Assembly (NCBI GenBank): GCA_965198485.1
Contig: CBDAPQ010000005.1
Span: forward strand, 2,852,001 to 2,916,000
DNA length: 64,000 nt
Direction of reading: 5' to 3'
DNA from: RH-AL1 sp965198485
GTDB lineage: Bacteria; Pseudomonadota; Alphaproteobacteria; Rhizobiales; Beijerinckiaceae
Part shown: positions 16,456-26,383 of the stretch, in pieces
Position numbering within the stretch: position 1 is the first letter of the stretch
How the letters are laid out: every line of letters begins with the position of its first letter
Notes under the pieces: generated by a model
What the model saw: the letters and a program-made list of their open reading frames with translations, nothing else
What the model was told of the DNA's origin: nothing
The model's database searches: none
Program-made: the position numbers and the translations under genes

Positions 16456-16807
16456 GCCGCCCTTATGATCGCCCCGGCGGGTAAAATCCAGGGCCGGCGT
16501 TTGACCTCGGGTGTCGCGGAGCATAGGGTATCGGTAACGCAACGTGGGCCGCGGCGGCGCTCGAAATGGCGTCGGCGAACGCCGACAAAGAGGAAAATCC
16601 GGCATCGGCGAACGCCGACAAAGGAAAAAAGCGGCGTCGGCGGACGCCGACACGGGGAAGGCCGGGGTGGGCGGACGCCGACGACGTGTCGGCGCTCGGC
16701 GACCCGGCGGAGCGAGGCGAGCCATCGTCGCCGGAGGCGGACATGGCAGCTTGCCGGGACGGCCGGTTGCTTCTAACCCTGGCCGGCCACGCCGCCGGGA
16801 CCAACCG
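16456..16807. repeat. Upstream region of uxs with tandem palindromes
   Basis: The region holds a row of near-identical palindromes: GTCGGCGAACGCCGAC at 16571-16586, TCGGCGAACGCCGA at 16605-16618, GTCGGCGGACGCCGAC at 16636-16651 and a half copy GCGGACGCCGAC near 16671-16682. They are spaced about 32-33 bp and separated by purine-rich A/G stretches, and a partial GTCGGCG follows at 16688. The spacing gives direct repeats of a unit of about 33 bp whose core is an inverted repeat. The function is unknown: candidates are multiple operator sites for a dimeric regulator, or a REP-like repeat. One frame through it stays open but reads as a repetitive ASANADK peptide. Confidence 0.65.
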
Positions 16808-17848
<1,041 letters not shown>

Positions 17849-17952
17849 CGGTGGATCGGCGCCGGGGACCGAGGCCGTGGAACGATGACGAAGGTCAAAT
17901 CACGCCATCGCAAGGCGAAGGCCCGCAAGCATGCCGCTGCCGACAAGTGATA

Positions 17953-19245
17953 TCACTGGACCGTCGCGGCGGCGACAGGGGCCGCTCGCGCGGCACTGGA
18001 TGCCGAAGAGGCGGATGCCGCAGACAGAACGGCGAGGTTCGAGGATGTGGTCGAGCCGGCGACGGTCTGCCCGAGGCTGAAGCCGCCGAGTGCCGGCGAC
18101 AGCACCGTGTTCAAGATGTTGATGACCTTCGTGATCTCGACGTACGGCGAGTTCGAGACGAAGACGATGTCCTTGTCGTGCACCGAGAACTTGCGGGCCA
18201 GGAACAGCGAGCGCGCATCGCGCATGTTGAGGATGTAGACCGTCGGCACCAGGTTGAGTGCCGCCTGCTGCGGGGTCAGGCCGGGATAGTCGCGCACCAC
18301 CGAGACAGGCTCGTAGCGGAACACGAACACCCCCTCTGGATCGGCACGACCGTCGCTCAAACCTGACGACTTGCCGATCGCCTCCTCGAGAGAGATGCCG
18401 ACGGCGCTAAAGGGAACGATCGCGTTGGTCCCGGTGGCGCCGACGGCGGTGAATGTGAGCGGATAGCGCACCACCGTCAGAACGTCGTCGGGCCGCGCGA
18501 AGATGTTTTCCCTCGGCGTGTTCAGCAGCGTCTGGAACGGCACGCGCACGGTGCGACCACTGCGCGTCAATTCGAGAAAGGTCTCGTAGACCGGCGTCGA
18601 GATGCCGCCGCCGGTCGCGATGACGTCGAGCAGGCGGTCGCCAGCGGCGGTCAGCGGAACGCGCGCGCCCTTCACCGATTCGCCCTGCAGCGTCACCGCG
18701 CTGGCGATGTTCTGGCTGAGCGATACGACGATCTGCGGCTCGATAGCCTTGCCAGTCAGCTTCGTGACGATGTCTTGCTCGATCTCGTGGACGGTGCGGC
18801 CGGCGACGGCGACCCGCCCCGCATAGGGCACGGTGATCGAGCCGTCGCGCTGCACGAGCTGCGTCGGCAGCACCGCCGAATGCGAGCCGCCACCAGCCCG
18901 CGGGTCACCGCCCGAGGCGCCGGAGAACAGACCGCCAGCCGCCGCCTCGAAGATGGTGACGCGCAGCGTGTCGCCGACGCCGACGCGTTGCTCCAGCGCG
19001 CCGCGATAGTCGCCGAACTTTCCGTAGAGGCTCGGACCCGGGAACCGCTCGAGCTTCTGGATGACGAAATCCGACATGCGGATGAGCAGGTAGGGCGGCA
19101 CGGTCTTGGTACCGCTGGTGACGATCGCGTCCTTGCTGGGACCCGAGGTGGGCACCACGGAGCAGCCCGGCAGCGCGACGCCGCCGACCATCGCGCAGGC
19201 GAACATCGTGAACAGGGCCGACCGCCGGCGAGGAAGCATCGTCAT
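17953..19245 (-). CDS. Outer-membrane polysaccharide export lipoprotein (Wza/OPX family)
   Basis: The 430-residue precursor has a lipoprotein signal peptide with lipobox LPGC (Cys28), so the protein is lipid-anchored in the outer membrane. The poly-export domain follows (VGVGDTLRVTIFEA; then VQRDGSITVPYAGRVAVAGRT), with two SLBB-like domains (about 210-370). OPX proteins form the outer-membrane exit channel for capsule or exopolysaccharide. The C-terminal Ala/Ser-rich tail is low in complexity. It is oriented towards uxs, and the partner inner-membrane components (Wzc, Wzx, Wzy or ABC) are not in the window. Confidence 0.88.
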   Translation of the reverse strand: MTMLPRRRSALFTMFACAMVGGVALPGCSVVPTSGPSKDAIVTSGTKTVPPYLLIRMSDFVIQKLERFPGPSLYGKFGDYRGALEQRVGVGDTLRVTIFEAAAGGLFSGASGGDPRAGGGSHSAVLPTQLVQRDGSITVPYAGRVAVAGRTVHEIEQDIVTKLTGKAIEPQIVVSLSQNIASAVTLQGESVKGARVPLTAAGDRLLDVIATGGGISTPVYETFLELTRSGRTVRVPFQTLLNTPRENIFARPDDVLTVVRYPLTFTAVGATGTNAIVPFSAVGISLEEAIGKSSGLSDGRADPEGVFVFRYEPVSVVRDYPGLTPQQAALNLVPTVYILNMRDARSLFLARKFSVHDKDIVFVSNSPYVEITKVINILNTVLSPALGGFSLGQTVAGSTTSSNLAVLSAASASSASSAARAAPVAAATVQ

Positions 19246-19592
19246 CCTTTTCGCGCGTCCACTCGTTCACGCTTCTGGCGGAGAGACCTTACGCGATTAT
19301 CCGCGAGGGCAGAATTGCTGGTGGCCGCAATGCCGCCGGCTGTGTCTCCGCTGCATCAGTCGCGCGCCCGAGCGGAGAGTGAAAGCGCAAGTAAAAAGGT
19401 GCTTCGAGAAGCATCTCGGATCTCGTCGCGCAATGTCCTGGAGACATTCCAGGAGCTGGTCGCGGTGCTCGGCGGTTCGGCCCGTTCCACCCTCGAACCT
19501 TCCGAACGCGCTGATTCCATGACCGGTGGTCAGACGAGGCGACAGGCGGCGGCAGAGGCGCTAAAGGGTCCGCGCCAACCAGCCCGGACCCG
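19246..19592. other. Divergent intergenic region between the OPX gene and glyS
   Basis: About 350 bp must hold the promoters of both divergent genes. The only structure noted is a pair of interlocking inverted repeats, AATGTC-CTGGA-GACATT at 19432-19448 overlapping TCCTGGA-GACAT-TCCAGGA at 19436-19454. No glyQ remnant, RNA gene or clear promoter was recognised. Confidence 0.45.
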
Positions 19593-21716
19593 ATGCCAGA
19601 CCTTCTGCTCGAACTTTTCTGCGAAGAGATCCCGGCCCGTATGCAGGCCCAGGCCTGCGAGGATCTCCGTCGTCTCGTCACGGACGCGCTGGTCGAGCGC
19701 GGTCTCGTCTACGCCGGCGCCGCCGCCTTCGCAACACCACGCCGGTTGACGCTGCATATCGCCGACCTGCCGGCAGCGCAGCCGGACCAGCGCGAGGAGC
19801 GCAAGGGACCCAAGGTGGGCGCGCCGGAGGCGGCGGTCGAGGGCTTCCTGAAAAGCACAGGTCTCGCCTCGATCGACCAGGCCGCGGTGAAAAGCGATCC
19901 GAAGAAGGGCGACTTCTACGTCGCGACGATCGAGCGGCAGGGCCAGCCGACGCTCGATGTGCTGGCGGCTCTGCTGCCTGGCGTGATCGAGAGCTTTCCT
20001 TGGCCCAAGTCGATGCGTTGGGGCGAGGCGTCGGTCTCGTCGTCGAGCCTGCGCTGGGTGCGCCCGCTGCACTCGATCCTCGCAACCTTCGGTCCCGAGA
20101 CCGAAGAACCCGAGATCGTGCCTTTTACCGTCGGCGGCATCGCCGCCGGCAACACGACGCGCGGCCACCGCTTCATGTCTCCCGATCCCATCGTGGTGCG
20201 CCGCTTCGACGATTATGCGCCGGCGCTGCAGGCGGCCAGGGTGGTGCTCGACCCGGCGCGTCGCCGCGACATCATCCTCCATGACGCCCGCACGCTGGCA
20301 TTGGCGCAAGGCTACGACCTCGTCGAGGACGAGGGCCTGCTGGCCGAGGTCGCCGGCCTGGTCGAATGGCCGGTCGTCCTCATGGGCGAGTTCGAGGAAA
20401 GCTTCCTCGCGATCCCGCCGGAGGTCATTCGCGCCACTATCCGCACCAACCAGAAGTGCTTCGTGCTGCGCAAGGGCGGCACCGATACGCTCGCGTCGCG
20501 CTTCATCCTCGTCGCCAACATAGAGGCGTCCGATGGCGGCGCGGCCATCGCCGCCGGCAACGCCAAGGTCGTGCGCGCGCGGCTTTCCGACGCCCGCTTC
20601 TTCTGGGAAAGCGACCTGAAGGTGCAGCTGGCGGAGCGGCTGCCGAAGCTCGACAGCATCGTCTTCCATCAGAAGCTCGGCACGCAGGGCGAGCGCGTGG
20701 CGCGGCTGAAGCACCTCGCGGCCGATTACGCCGGTCTCGTCGGCGGCGACCCGGCCGAGGCCGAGCGCGCGGGCGAGTTGTGCAAGGCCGATCTCGTCAC
20801 CGAAATGGTCGGCGAGTTCCCCGAGTTGCAGGGCCTGATGGGCCACTATTACGCCGAACGCGGGGGCGAGAGCCCCTCGGTCGCCGCGGCCTGCGAGGAG
20901 CACTACAAGCCGGTGGGCCCGAGCGACCGCACGCCGAGCGCGCCGGTCTCGGTCGCCGTGGCGCTGGCCGACAAGATGGACATCCTGGTCGGCTTCTGGG
21001 CCATCGGCGAGACGCCGACCGGCAGCAAGGATCCCTACGCCCTGCGCCGCGCCGCGCTCGGCGTGATCCGGCTCATCCTCGAAAACGAGCTGCGCCTGCC
21101 GATCCTCGATGCCGGCGCCATGGCGCTGCTGCGCTTCGAGCGCTTTGCCGGGCTCGGCCAAGACGAGAAGGTCGCGCTACTGCGCGCGCTGCTCGGCTTC
21201 TTCGCCGAGCGGCTCAAGGTGTACCTTCGCGAGACGAAGGCGCGCCACGATCTCATTGATGCCGTGTTCGGCTCGGCGGGATCGGACGATTTCACCCTCG
21301 TTGTGCGGCGCGTGCGGGCCCTCGGCAATTTTCTGGGAACGGACGAGGGTGCCAACCTCCTCGCCGGCTACCGTCGCGCCGCCAACATCCTCAAGGCCGA
21401 AGCGAAGAAGGCGCCGGAGGAAGCGATATCGATCGAGCGGCCGTTCGACGCCGCGATGATTGCCGACCCGGCGGAGCAGGCACTGGCCGCCCGCCTCGCC
21501 GGCGCCGCACCCGAGGCGACGGCGGCCGTCGAACGCGAGGATTTCGCCGGCGCTATGCGCGTGCTGGCGAGCCTGCGCGCACCGCTCGACTCCTTCTTCG
21601 ACGACGTCACCGTGAATGCCGCCGATCCGGCGCTGCGCCTCAACCGCCTGCGCCTGCTCGCCGGTTTCCGCGCCGCCGTGCACGCCGTCGCCGACTTCGC
21701 CCGCATCGCCGGATGA
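19593..21716 (+). CDS. glyS: Glycine--tRNA ligase beta subunit
   Basis: The beta subunit of the heterotetrameric (alpha2beta2) glycyl-tRNA synthetase is needed for tRNA(Gly) binding and charging. The protein is 707 residues, the normal length, beginning MPDLLLELFCEEIPARM with the classic LLxELxxEEIPA start. Other family segments are GHRFMSPDPI, FWESDLKVQLAERLPKLDSI and DKMDILVGFWAIGE, with a C-terminal anticodon-binding DALR-type helical region. The alpha-subunit gene glyQ, normally just upstream, is not next to it here. Confidence 0.95.
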   Translation: MPDLLLELFCEEIPARMQAQACEDLRRLVTDALVERGLVYAGAAAFATPRRLTLHIADLPAAQPDQREERKGPKVGAPEAAVEGFLKSTGLASIDQAAVKSDPKKGDFYVATIERQGQPTLDVLAALLPGVIESFPWPKSMRWGEASVSSSSLRWVRPLHSILATFGPETEEPEIVPFTVGGIAAGNTTRGHRFMSPDPIVVRRFDDYAPALQAARVVLDPARRRDIILHDARTLALAQGYDLVEDEGLLAEVAGLVEWPVVLMGEFEESFLAIPPEVIRATIRTNQKCFVLRKGGTDTLASRFILVANIEASDGGAAIAAGNAKVVRARLSDARFFWESDLKVQLAERLPKLDSIVFHQKLGTQGERVARLKHLAADYAGLVGGDPAEAERAGELCKADLVTEMVGEFPELQGLMGHYYAERGGESPSVAAACEEHYKPVGPSDRTPSAPVSVAVALADKMDILVGFWAIGETPTGSKDPYALRRAALGVIRLILENELRLPILDAGAMALLRFERFAGLGQDEKVALLRALLGFFAERLKVYLRETKARHDLIDAVFGSAGSDDFTLVVRRVRALGNFLGTDEGANLLAGYRRAANILKAEAKKAPEEAISIERPFDAAMIADPAEQALAARLAGAAPEATAAVEREDFAGAMRVLASLRAPLDSFFDDVTVNAADPALRLNRLRLLAGFRAAVHAVADFARIAG

Positions 21717-21959
21717 TGTTTCATCTCTTACAATCGTCGCAAGCTTTGATGTCAGACTTGAGCCTGCAGATCAGTAGACTTTTAAGTAGAAGACTAGGTC
21801 AAATCGTTCATGCAGAACGAAACCTTATTTTCACAGTCTGTTTACGTCGAAATGTGAACTCCAGATTCAGATTATTGCTTAAACTCGTTTTCATTCGGCC
21901 TCCCTATAAATCAACCCATACGAGGCCGCCAGGCGGCCGAGGGACGAGGGGACGAGACC

Positions 21960-22472
21960 ATGAACAATGCGCTGAAGACCGACATGAGCCACATGCACAA
22001 CGAAGCCGAGTTGGCCGTGCGCCCCGTCTATCTGGAGGCGCTGACGTTGGTGGAACGGCTGCACCGTCGCCTGCTCGACGTCATCAAGGACGAGTTCGAC
22101 CGTCGCGGCCAGTCCGACGTCAATTCGGTCCAGGCGCTGCTGCTCTACAACATCGGCGACAAGGAACTCACCGCCGGCGAGCTGCGCACCAAGGGTTACT
22201 ACCTCGGCTCGAATGTCTCCTACAACGTCAAGAAGCTCGTCGAGTCCGGTTTCCTGCATCATGCCCGCTCGCGTCTCGATCGTCGCTCCGTTCGCATCAG
22301 CCTGACGCCGAAAGGCAAGGCGGTCCACGAGATCGTCGCCGCGCTCTACGACAAGCACGTCGCCACCGTCGAACAGATCGGCGGCATCTCGACCGGCGAG
22401 TTCGCCCAGCTCAACAAGTCGCTCGAGCGCCTCGAGCGCTTCTGGACCGACCAGATCCGCTTTCGACTTTAA
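21960..22472 (+). CDS. ldtR: MarR-family winged-helix regulator, LdtR-like
   Basis: A 170-residue winged-helix regulator. The DNA-binding part (about 60-120) contains NSVQALLLYNIGDKELTAGELRT, SNVSYNVKKLVESGFL and the wing ARSRLDRRSVRISLT. The whole sequence matches the LdtR-type regulators conserved in Hyphomicrobiales, which control an L,D-transpeptidase gene and osmotic or cell-wall stress responses in Liberibacter and Sinorhizobium. The AT-richer 240 bp upstream (21717-21959) should hold its promoter; a TATAAA at about 21904 is a possible -10 element. A strong terminator follows directly. Confidence 0.85.
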   Translation: MNNALKTDMSHMHNEAELAVRPVYLEALTLVERLHRRLLDVIKDEFDRRGQSDVNSVQALLLYNIGDKELTAGELRTKGYYLGSNVSYNVKKLVESGFLHHARSRLDRRSVRISLTPKGKAVHEIVAALYDKHVATVEQIGGISTGEFAQLNKSLERLERFWTDQIRFRL

Positions 22473-22473
22473 G

Positions 22474-22512
22474 ACCAGCCGCGAAGGAGATGAGCGCTGG
22501 CGGCTGGTTTTT
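22474..22512 (+). terminator. Rho-independent terminator of ldtR
   Basis: A perfect 9-bp inverted repeat (ACCAGCCGC at 22474-22482 and GCGGCTGGT at 22500-22508) encloses a 17-nt loop and is followed by a run of T. It starts two bases after the ldtR stop codon. Confidence 0.85.
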
Positions 22513-22599
22513 ACTCCGTTGTCGCTTCGCCCGCTCACATGACGGAAACGGATCCCGGTGAAGGGAGGTGTCAGGGCTGCGGCGCGAGCGCTTTCAGCG

Positions 22600-23778
22600 T
22601 CAATCTTTGGTGAGGGCGCGATAGCGCGTACGCATGACGTCGATGGGCTGCGGCCGCCCCTCGATCTCGCAGTACCAGAAGGTCCAGCCATTGCAGGCCG
22701 GCAGGCCCTCGGCGAGGGCGCCGATCTTGTGGATCGAGCCGACGATGGCGCCGAGCGCCACCGTGCCGTCGGCGCGCACCACCACCGAATGCCGCCGTTT
22801 CTCGTCGCGCAGCACCGTGCCGGGCGCGAGCATGCCGACCTCGATGATCGCGGCGAAGGCGACGCGCGGCTCGGCGCGGCGGCTCGGCGCCTCGGTGAGC
22901 AGTCCGGCCGGAAGCGGGGTCACTTCGGCGATCCGCGCTTTAGCGGCGGCGGCGTAGACGGGATCGCGCTCGATGCCGATGAAGTGGCGGCCGAGCCGTT
23001 TGGCGACCGCGCCGGTGGTGCCCGATCCGAAGAACGGGTCGAGCACGGTGTCGCCCGGTCGCGTCGCGGCGTGGAGGATGCGCGCGATCAGCGCTTCGGG
23101 CTTCTGCGTCGGGTGAGTCTTGCGGCCGTCCCCGTCCTTCAGGCGCTCGGCACCGGTGCAGATCGGGAAGAACCAGTCCGAGCGCACTTGGCAATCGTCG
23201 TTGGCCGCCTTTAACGCCTCGTAGTTGAAGGTGTAGCTCTTCGCCGCCTGATCCCGCGAGGCCCAGATCAGCGTCTCATGGGCATTGGTGAAGCGGCGAC
23301 CGCGGAAATTCGGCATCGGGTTGGCCTTGCGCCAGACGATGTCGTTGAGGATCCAGAAGCCGCCGTCCTGCAGCGCCGTGCCGACACGGAAGATGTTGTG
23401 GTAGGAGCCAATCACGAACAGCGTCGCGGCCGGCTTCATCACGCGGCGCACTGCGGCGAGCCAGTCTCGCGTGAAACGGTCGTATTCGGCGAACGAGCCG
23501 AACTTGTCCCAGGCATCGTCGACGGCGTCGACCATGCTTTGATCGGGGCGCGCTAGGTCGCCGGCGAGCTGCAAGTTGTACGGCGGATCGGCAAAGACGA
23601 GATCGACACTTTCTGCCGTCATGCCGCGGAGGATGTCAATGCAGTCACCAAGGATGATGCTGTTGGTCGGTGCCGCAGATGTCGACACCAGACTGGTAGG
23701 CCGATGCTTTAGTGTCGTCGTACGCTGAACCTTGATCGACGTCTTGAAACCCGGCCCACCAGCCTGTGCGATACGCAT
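22600..23778 (-). CDS. ccrM: Cell-cycle DNA adenine methyltransferase, CcrM type (GANTC)
   Basis: A beta-class N6-adenine methyltransferase of about 392 residues. DPPYNLQLAGDL (motif IV) precedes DPFFGSGTTGAVAKRLGRHFIGIE (motif I), the order of the CcrM/HinfI group. The C-terminal domain (about 290-392), with SIHKIGALAEGLPACNGWTFW, is the DNA-binding extension specific to CcrM. In alphaproteobacteria CcrM methylates GANTC once per cell cycle and affects cell-cycle transcription. The start is uncertain: ATG at 23778 or 23799. rnhB lies upstream on the same strand, a common pairing in this order. Confidence 0.92.
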   Translation of the reverse strand: MRIAQAGGPGFKTSIKVQRTTTLKHRPTSLVSTSAAPTNSIILGDCIDILRGMTAESVDLVFADPPYNLQLAGDLARPDQSMVDAVDDAWDKFGSFAEYDRFTRDWLAAVRRVMKPAATLFVIGSYHNIFRVGTALQDGGFWILNDIVWRKANPMPNFRGRRFTNAHETLIWASRDQAAKSYTFNYEALKAANDDCQVRSDWFFPICTGAERLKDGDGRKTHPTQKPEALIARILHAATRPGDTVLDPFFGSGTTGAVAKRLGRHFIGIERDPVYAAAAKARIAEVTPLPAGLLTEAPSRRAEPRVAFAAIIEVGMLAPGTVLRDEKRRHSVVVRADGTVALGAIVGSIHKIGALAEGLPACNGWTFWYCEIEGRPQPIDVMRTRYRALTKD

Positions 23779-23916
23779 TGAACACACACCGATACGCAAC
23801 GAACCAACGTGAAGAACCTTGCGGTATCGCGGTAAAGGGCGCGTTAGGCGTCGCGGAAAAAGCCTGTCCTAGTTTCATACAAAGCGATGGCGCTGCTCGA
23901 CAGATCCGTACCCGCC

Positions 23917-24543
23917 CTACGCCGGCAGCATAGAGCCGAGCGCGCGCACCGGCGCGAAGCTCATGCGATGGAATCCGCAGGCGCCGTGGCGAGCCAGCGC
24001 TGCGAGATGCTCGCGGGTCGGGTAGCCGACGTGGCGGCTGAAGCCATAGGCCGGGTGGATCGTGCAGAGCCGCCGCATTAGGCGGTCGCGCGTCACCTTC
24101 GCGACGATCGATGCCGCGGCGATCGAGGCGGAAGACGCGTCGCCCTTGATCAGCGTCTCGCCTTCGCAGATCAGGCAGGCTGGCAGGTCGTTGCCGTCGA
24201 TGAGCACGTAGCCCGGCACGGTGCTGAGGCCTGCGAGCGCGCGGCGCATCGCCAAATGCGTCGCCTGGCGGATGTTGATGGCGTCGATTTCAGCGGCCGA
24301 GGCGAAAGCGACACCGACGCAAAGTGCGCGCTCCATGATCTCGTCATACAGCGCCTCGCGAAGATCGGAGGGCAGCTGCTTCGAATCATTCAGCGTTCTA
24401 GGAACGCGGCCGGGATCGAGGATGACGGCGGCGGCGCAGACCGGTCCGGCGAGCGGACCGCGGCCGACCTCGTCGACCCCGGCGACCGGGCCGACATCGC
24501 GCTTCAGCAGCGCGCGCTCGCGACGAAAATGAGGGAGTGCCAT
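23917..24543 (-). CDS. rnhB: Ribonuclease HII
   Basis: RNase HII removes RNA from RNA-DNA hybrids and excises misincorporated ribonucleotides. The protein of about 208 residues has GVDEVGRGPLAGPVCAAAV with the catalytic Asp-Glu pair, SKQLPSDLREALY, LIDGNDLP with the third acidic residue, and KGDASSASIAAASIVAKVTRD. The ATG at 24543 is preferred over a GTG at 24555. It lies about 140 bp upstream of ccrM and runs divergently from the small membrane protein gene at 24653. Confidence 0.95.
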   Translation of the reverse strand: MALPHFRRERALLKRDVGPVAGVDEVGRGPLAGPVCAAAVILDPGRVPRTLNDSKQLPSDLREALYDEIMERALCVGVAFASAAEIDAINIRQATHLAMRRALAGLSTVPGYVLIDGNDLPACLICEGETLIKGDASSASIAAASIVAKVTRDRLMRRLCTIHPAYGFSRHVGYPTREHLAALARHGACGFHRMSFAPVRALGSMLPA

Positions 24544-24652
24544 GCCTGTCCCCACCGGCTACGACCATCGCAGCCGGCGCGACGTCTTTGATGGGCGCGG
24601 CTCGGGTGCTAGATCAAGACCGCTTTCGCCGAACTCACGGGAAATTCTCGCA

Positions 24653-25183
24653 ATGGAAAGCGATACCGCGCCGGCGGTTTTCCTCATGCCGCGAAGCACG
24701 CCGTTCGCGGCAGTGCGGGCCGAGCCAACCGCTAGCGTGGCCACCGCCGTGGTGGACCGGAGCGACCGCAACAGCGTGTTCGCTCACCTTGTGCACGACG
24801 ATGGCGACATCGCCGGGCTCGTCGCCTACTCGATCTACAAGCAGAACAAGCTCGACTGGCTGCGCGCCTTCGAGGCCGCCAAGGGCCGCGCGCCCGACGA
24901 GAAAGAGCTGGCCGCCTACATCATCGGCGAGGGTACGCCGCGACGGCTGGCAACCTACCGCCACCTCGCCGAGGCGACGCTCGCCGGCAAGGGCCCGGAG
25001 GTGCATGGCGCGCCGACCCCGCTCGCTCGACCGGCGATCACGGCGCGGCGAGGCGGAATCTTTGCCGGCGACCGCCTTCGCGGAGGCTTCGTGACCGGCA
25101 CGATCGCGCTCTACGGACTGATCGCCGTCTTGTTCATCGTCGGCTTCTACCTGGCGATGCATTTTACCGCGACGACGCGCTGA
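24653..25183 (+). CDS. Conserved small membrane protein of unknown function
   Basis: The 176-residue protein has a soluble N-terminal part. The segment about 40-110 includes HDDGDIAGLVAYSIYKQNKL, a helix DWLRAFEAAKGRAPDEKELAAY, and IGEGTPRRLATYR. One C-terminal membrane helix follows (about 145-170, TIALYGLIAVLFIVGFYLAMHF). This layout, a cytosolic helical domain anchored by a C-terminal helix, is seen in conserved alphaproteobacterial proteins of unknown role. The ATG at 24653 is preferred because the frame upstream overlaps rnhB. Confidence 0.7.
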   Translation: MESDTAPAVFLMPRSTPFAAVRAEPTASVATAVVDRSDRNSVFAHLVHDDGDIAGLVAYSIYKQNKLDWLRAFEAAKGRAPDEKELAAYIIGEGTPRRLATYRHLAEATLAGKGPEVHGAPTPLARPAITARRGGIFAGDRLRGGFVTGTIALYGLIAVLFIVGFYLAMHFTATTR

Positions 25184-25681
25184 GTCTGGCGTACCGCCGC
25201 GATGGCTGCAATCGTTACGGCAGCTTCGCAGCAGGCAGCGAGCGAACAAAGCCGCTCGTCAATGCGCCGACAACGAAGTGCCGATCCGAGGCATGGCGGC
25301 TAACGTGTCGGTGGCAACGCGCCTCCGACCCGCCATCTACAACCTCTGCGCAAGCCGCGGGCAAGAAGAGCACCACGATCGGAAGGCAGCGAACAGGAGC
25401 CTGTCACGACAGGCCAACGAGTTATCAGCGCGGCGTGTTCGCGCACGCATCGACTGAACGGGATCTCGGACGTTTCGGGCGGACGATAGCAAGCCGGTCG
25501 CCTCCAAGCAGCACCACGCCGACGTCACATCTCCGGAACAGCTGCGGGGATGAAGGCCGAGGATGCGCTCGAAAACCAAGCTTTCCACAGCACCCCCTCT
25601 TTCGACCAGCTGCTGGCAGAGGGTTGGCTGTCGATCCCTACGTATGGCCGAAGGCGGCGAAACACGCTAGACCGTTGCGAG
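25184..25681. other. Intergenic region upstream of tRNA-Ser
   Basis: About 500 bp with no ORF showing protein-like composition and no recognisable repeat. The last 100 bp must include the tRNA promoter; no clear -35/-10 pair was assigned. Confidence 0.45.
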
Positions 25682-25771
25682 GGAAAGGTGGCCGAGTGGT
25701 TTAAGGCAGCGGTCTTGAAAACCGCCGTGGGTGTAAGCTCACCGTGGGTTCGAATCCCACCCTTTCCGCCA
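25682..25771 (+). tRNA. tRNA-Ser (anticodon TGA)
   Basis: The 90-nt sequence folds as a class II tRNA. The acceptor stem GGAAAGG pairs with CCTTTCC, followed by discriminator G and an encoded CCA end (25769-25771). The anticodon loop CTTGAAA sits between GCGGT and ACCGC and puts anticodon TGA at 25716-25718. A long variable arm follows, as expected of tRNA-Ser, then the T loop GGTTCGAATCC. Confidence 0.97.
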
Positions 25772-25887
25772 TTTACAGATTGAAGCCTTGGCTCCGTCAG
25801 CGATTACCATGATCCGGCGTGCGTCGAGCTCCGTTGCCCCGCCAAGACGCGCGGACGACGATCTCACCCGATCTCTCCAAGCCGCTC

Positions 25888-26289
25888 TCAGCTCAGCGGA
25901 GCGTTCAGGATCCAGCGGTGACCGAACGGGTCGCGAAAGGTGGCGAGGCGGGTGCCCCAGAACGAGTTGGTGGGGGGCGTCTCGGCCTTGCCGCCGAGGC
26001 CGGTGGCCTTGGTGAAGGTCTCGTCAACGTCCTTGGCGGTCTTCAACTCGAGGCTGACCGACATGGTCACCGGTTCGCCGGGAACGCCGATCCGCGTCTG
26101 GCCGAATTCGGGGAAAGCGTCGGCCAGCATGACCGAGCCGCCATTGATGCGCAGCTCGCAATGAAGAATGCGCAGCCCGTCGAGCGCCGGCATGAAGGCC
26201 GCCTGCTCGGCATTGAACACCGACTTGTAGAAGGCGATCGCGGCGAGAGCCGGCGAGACGGTGAGGTAAGGCGCGACGGCCGGACGCAT
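25888..26289 (-). CDS. VOC-family protein (PhnB/glyoxalase-like)
   Basis: A 133-residue single-domain protein of the vicinal oxygen chelate superfamily. It opens with VAPYLTVSPALAAIAFYKSV, has LRILHCELRINGGSVMLAD in the middle, and ends ATFRDPFGHRWILN, the pattern of PhnB-like proteins. The second half carries a Lys-rich strand-helix unit (ELKTAKDVDETFTKATGLG). No substrate can be assigned. It stands alone between the tRNA and the TPR gene. Confidence 0.85.
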   Translation of the reverse strand: MRPAVAPYLTVSPALAAIAFYKSVFNAEQAAFMPALDGLRILHCELRINGGSVMLADAFPEFGQTRIGVPGEPVTMSVSLELKTAKDVDETFTKATGLGGKAETPPTNSFWGTRLATFRDPFGHRWILNAPLS

Positions 26290-26383
26290 GGGGTTCCTCT
26301 CGACTTCAGGTCGCGGGTCACGCGACCTGACACTTTGATCGCAGAACCTTCAGCAGAGGGGAACAGCCCTGTGGAGGTCGGCG

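Noticed and set aside
16544..16807. N-terminal extension of the uxs frame through the palindrome array
   Set aside because: It would encode a repetitive, basic peptide unlike any Uxs; the ATG at 16808 matches family starts.
17885..17950. 21-codon basic ORF (MTKVKSRHRKAKARKHAAD) between uxs and the export gene
   Set aside because: Too short to separate from chance; no ribosome-binding site or known family. It could be worth a look in ribosome-profiling data.
19530..21161. Long open frame (543 codons) antisense to glyS
   Set aside because: The composition is Arg/Ala/Gly/His-rich with no domain, and it mirrors the codon bias of the well-supported glyS gene. It is a high-GC antisense artefact.
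25682..25771. tRNA-Ser as an integration site for the downstream region
   Set aside because: No integrase and no repeated 3' tRNA end was found downstream within the window.
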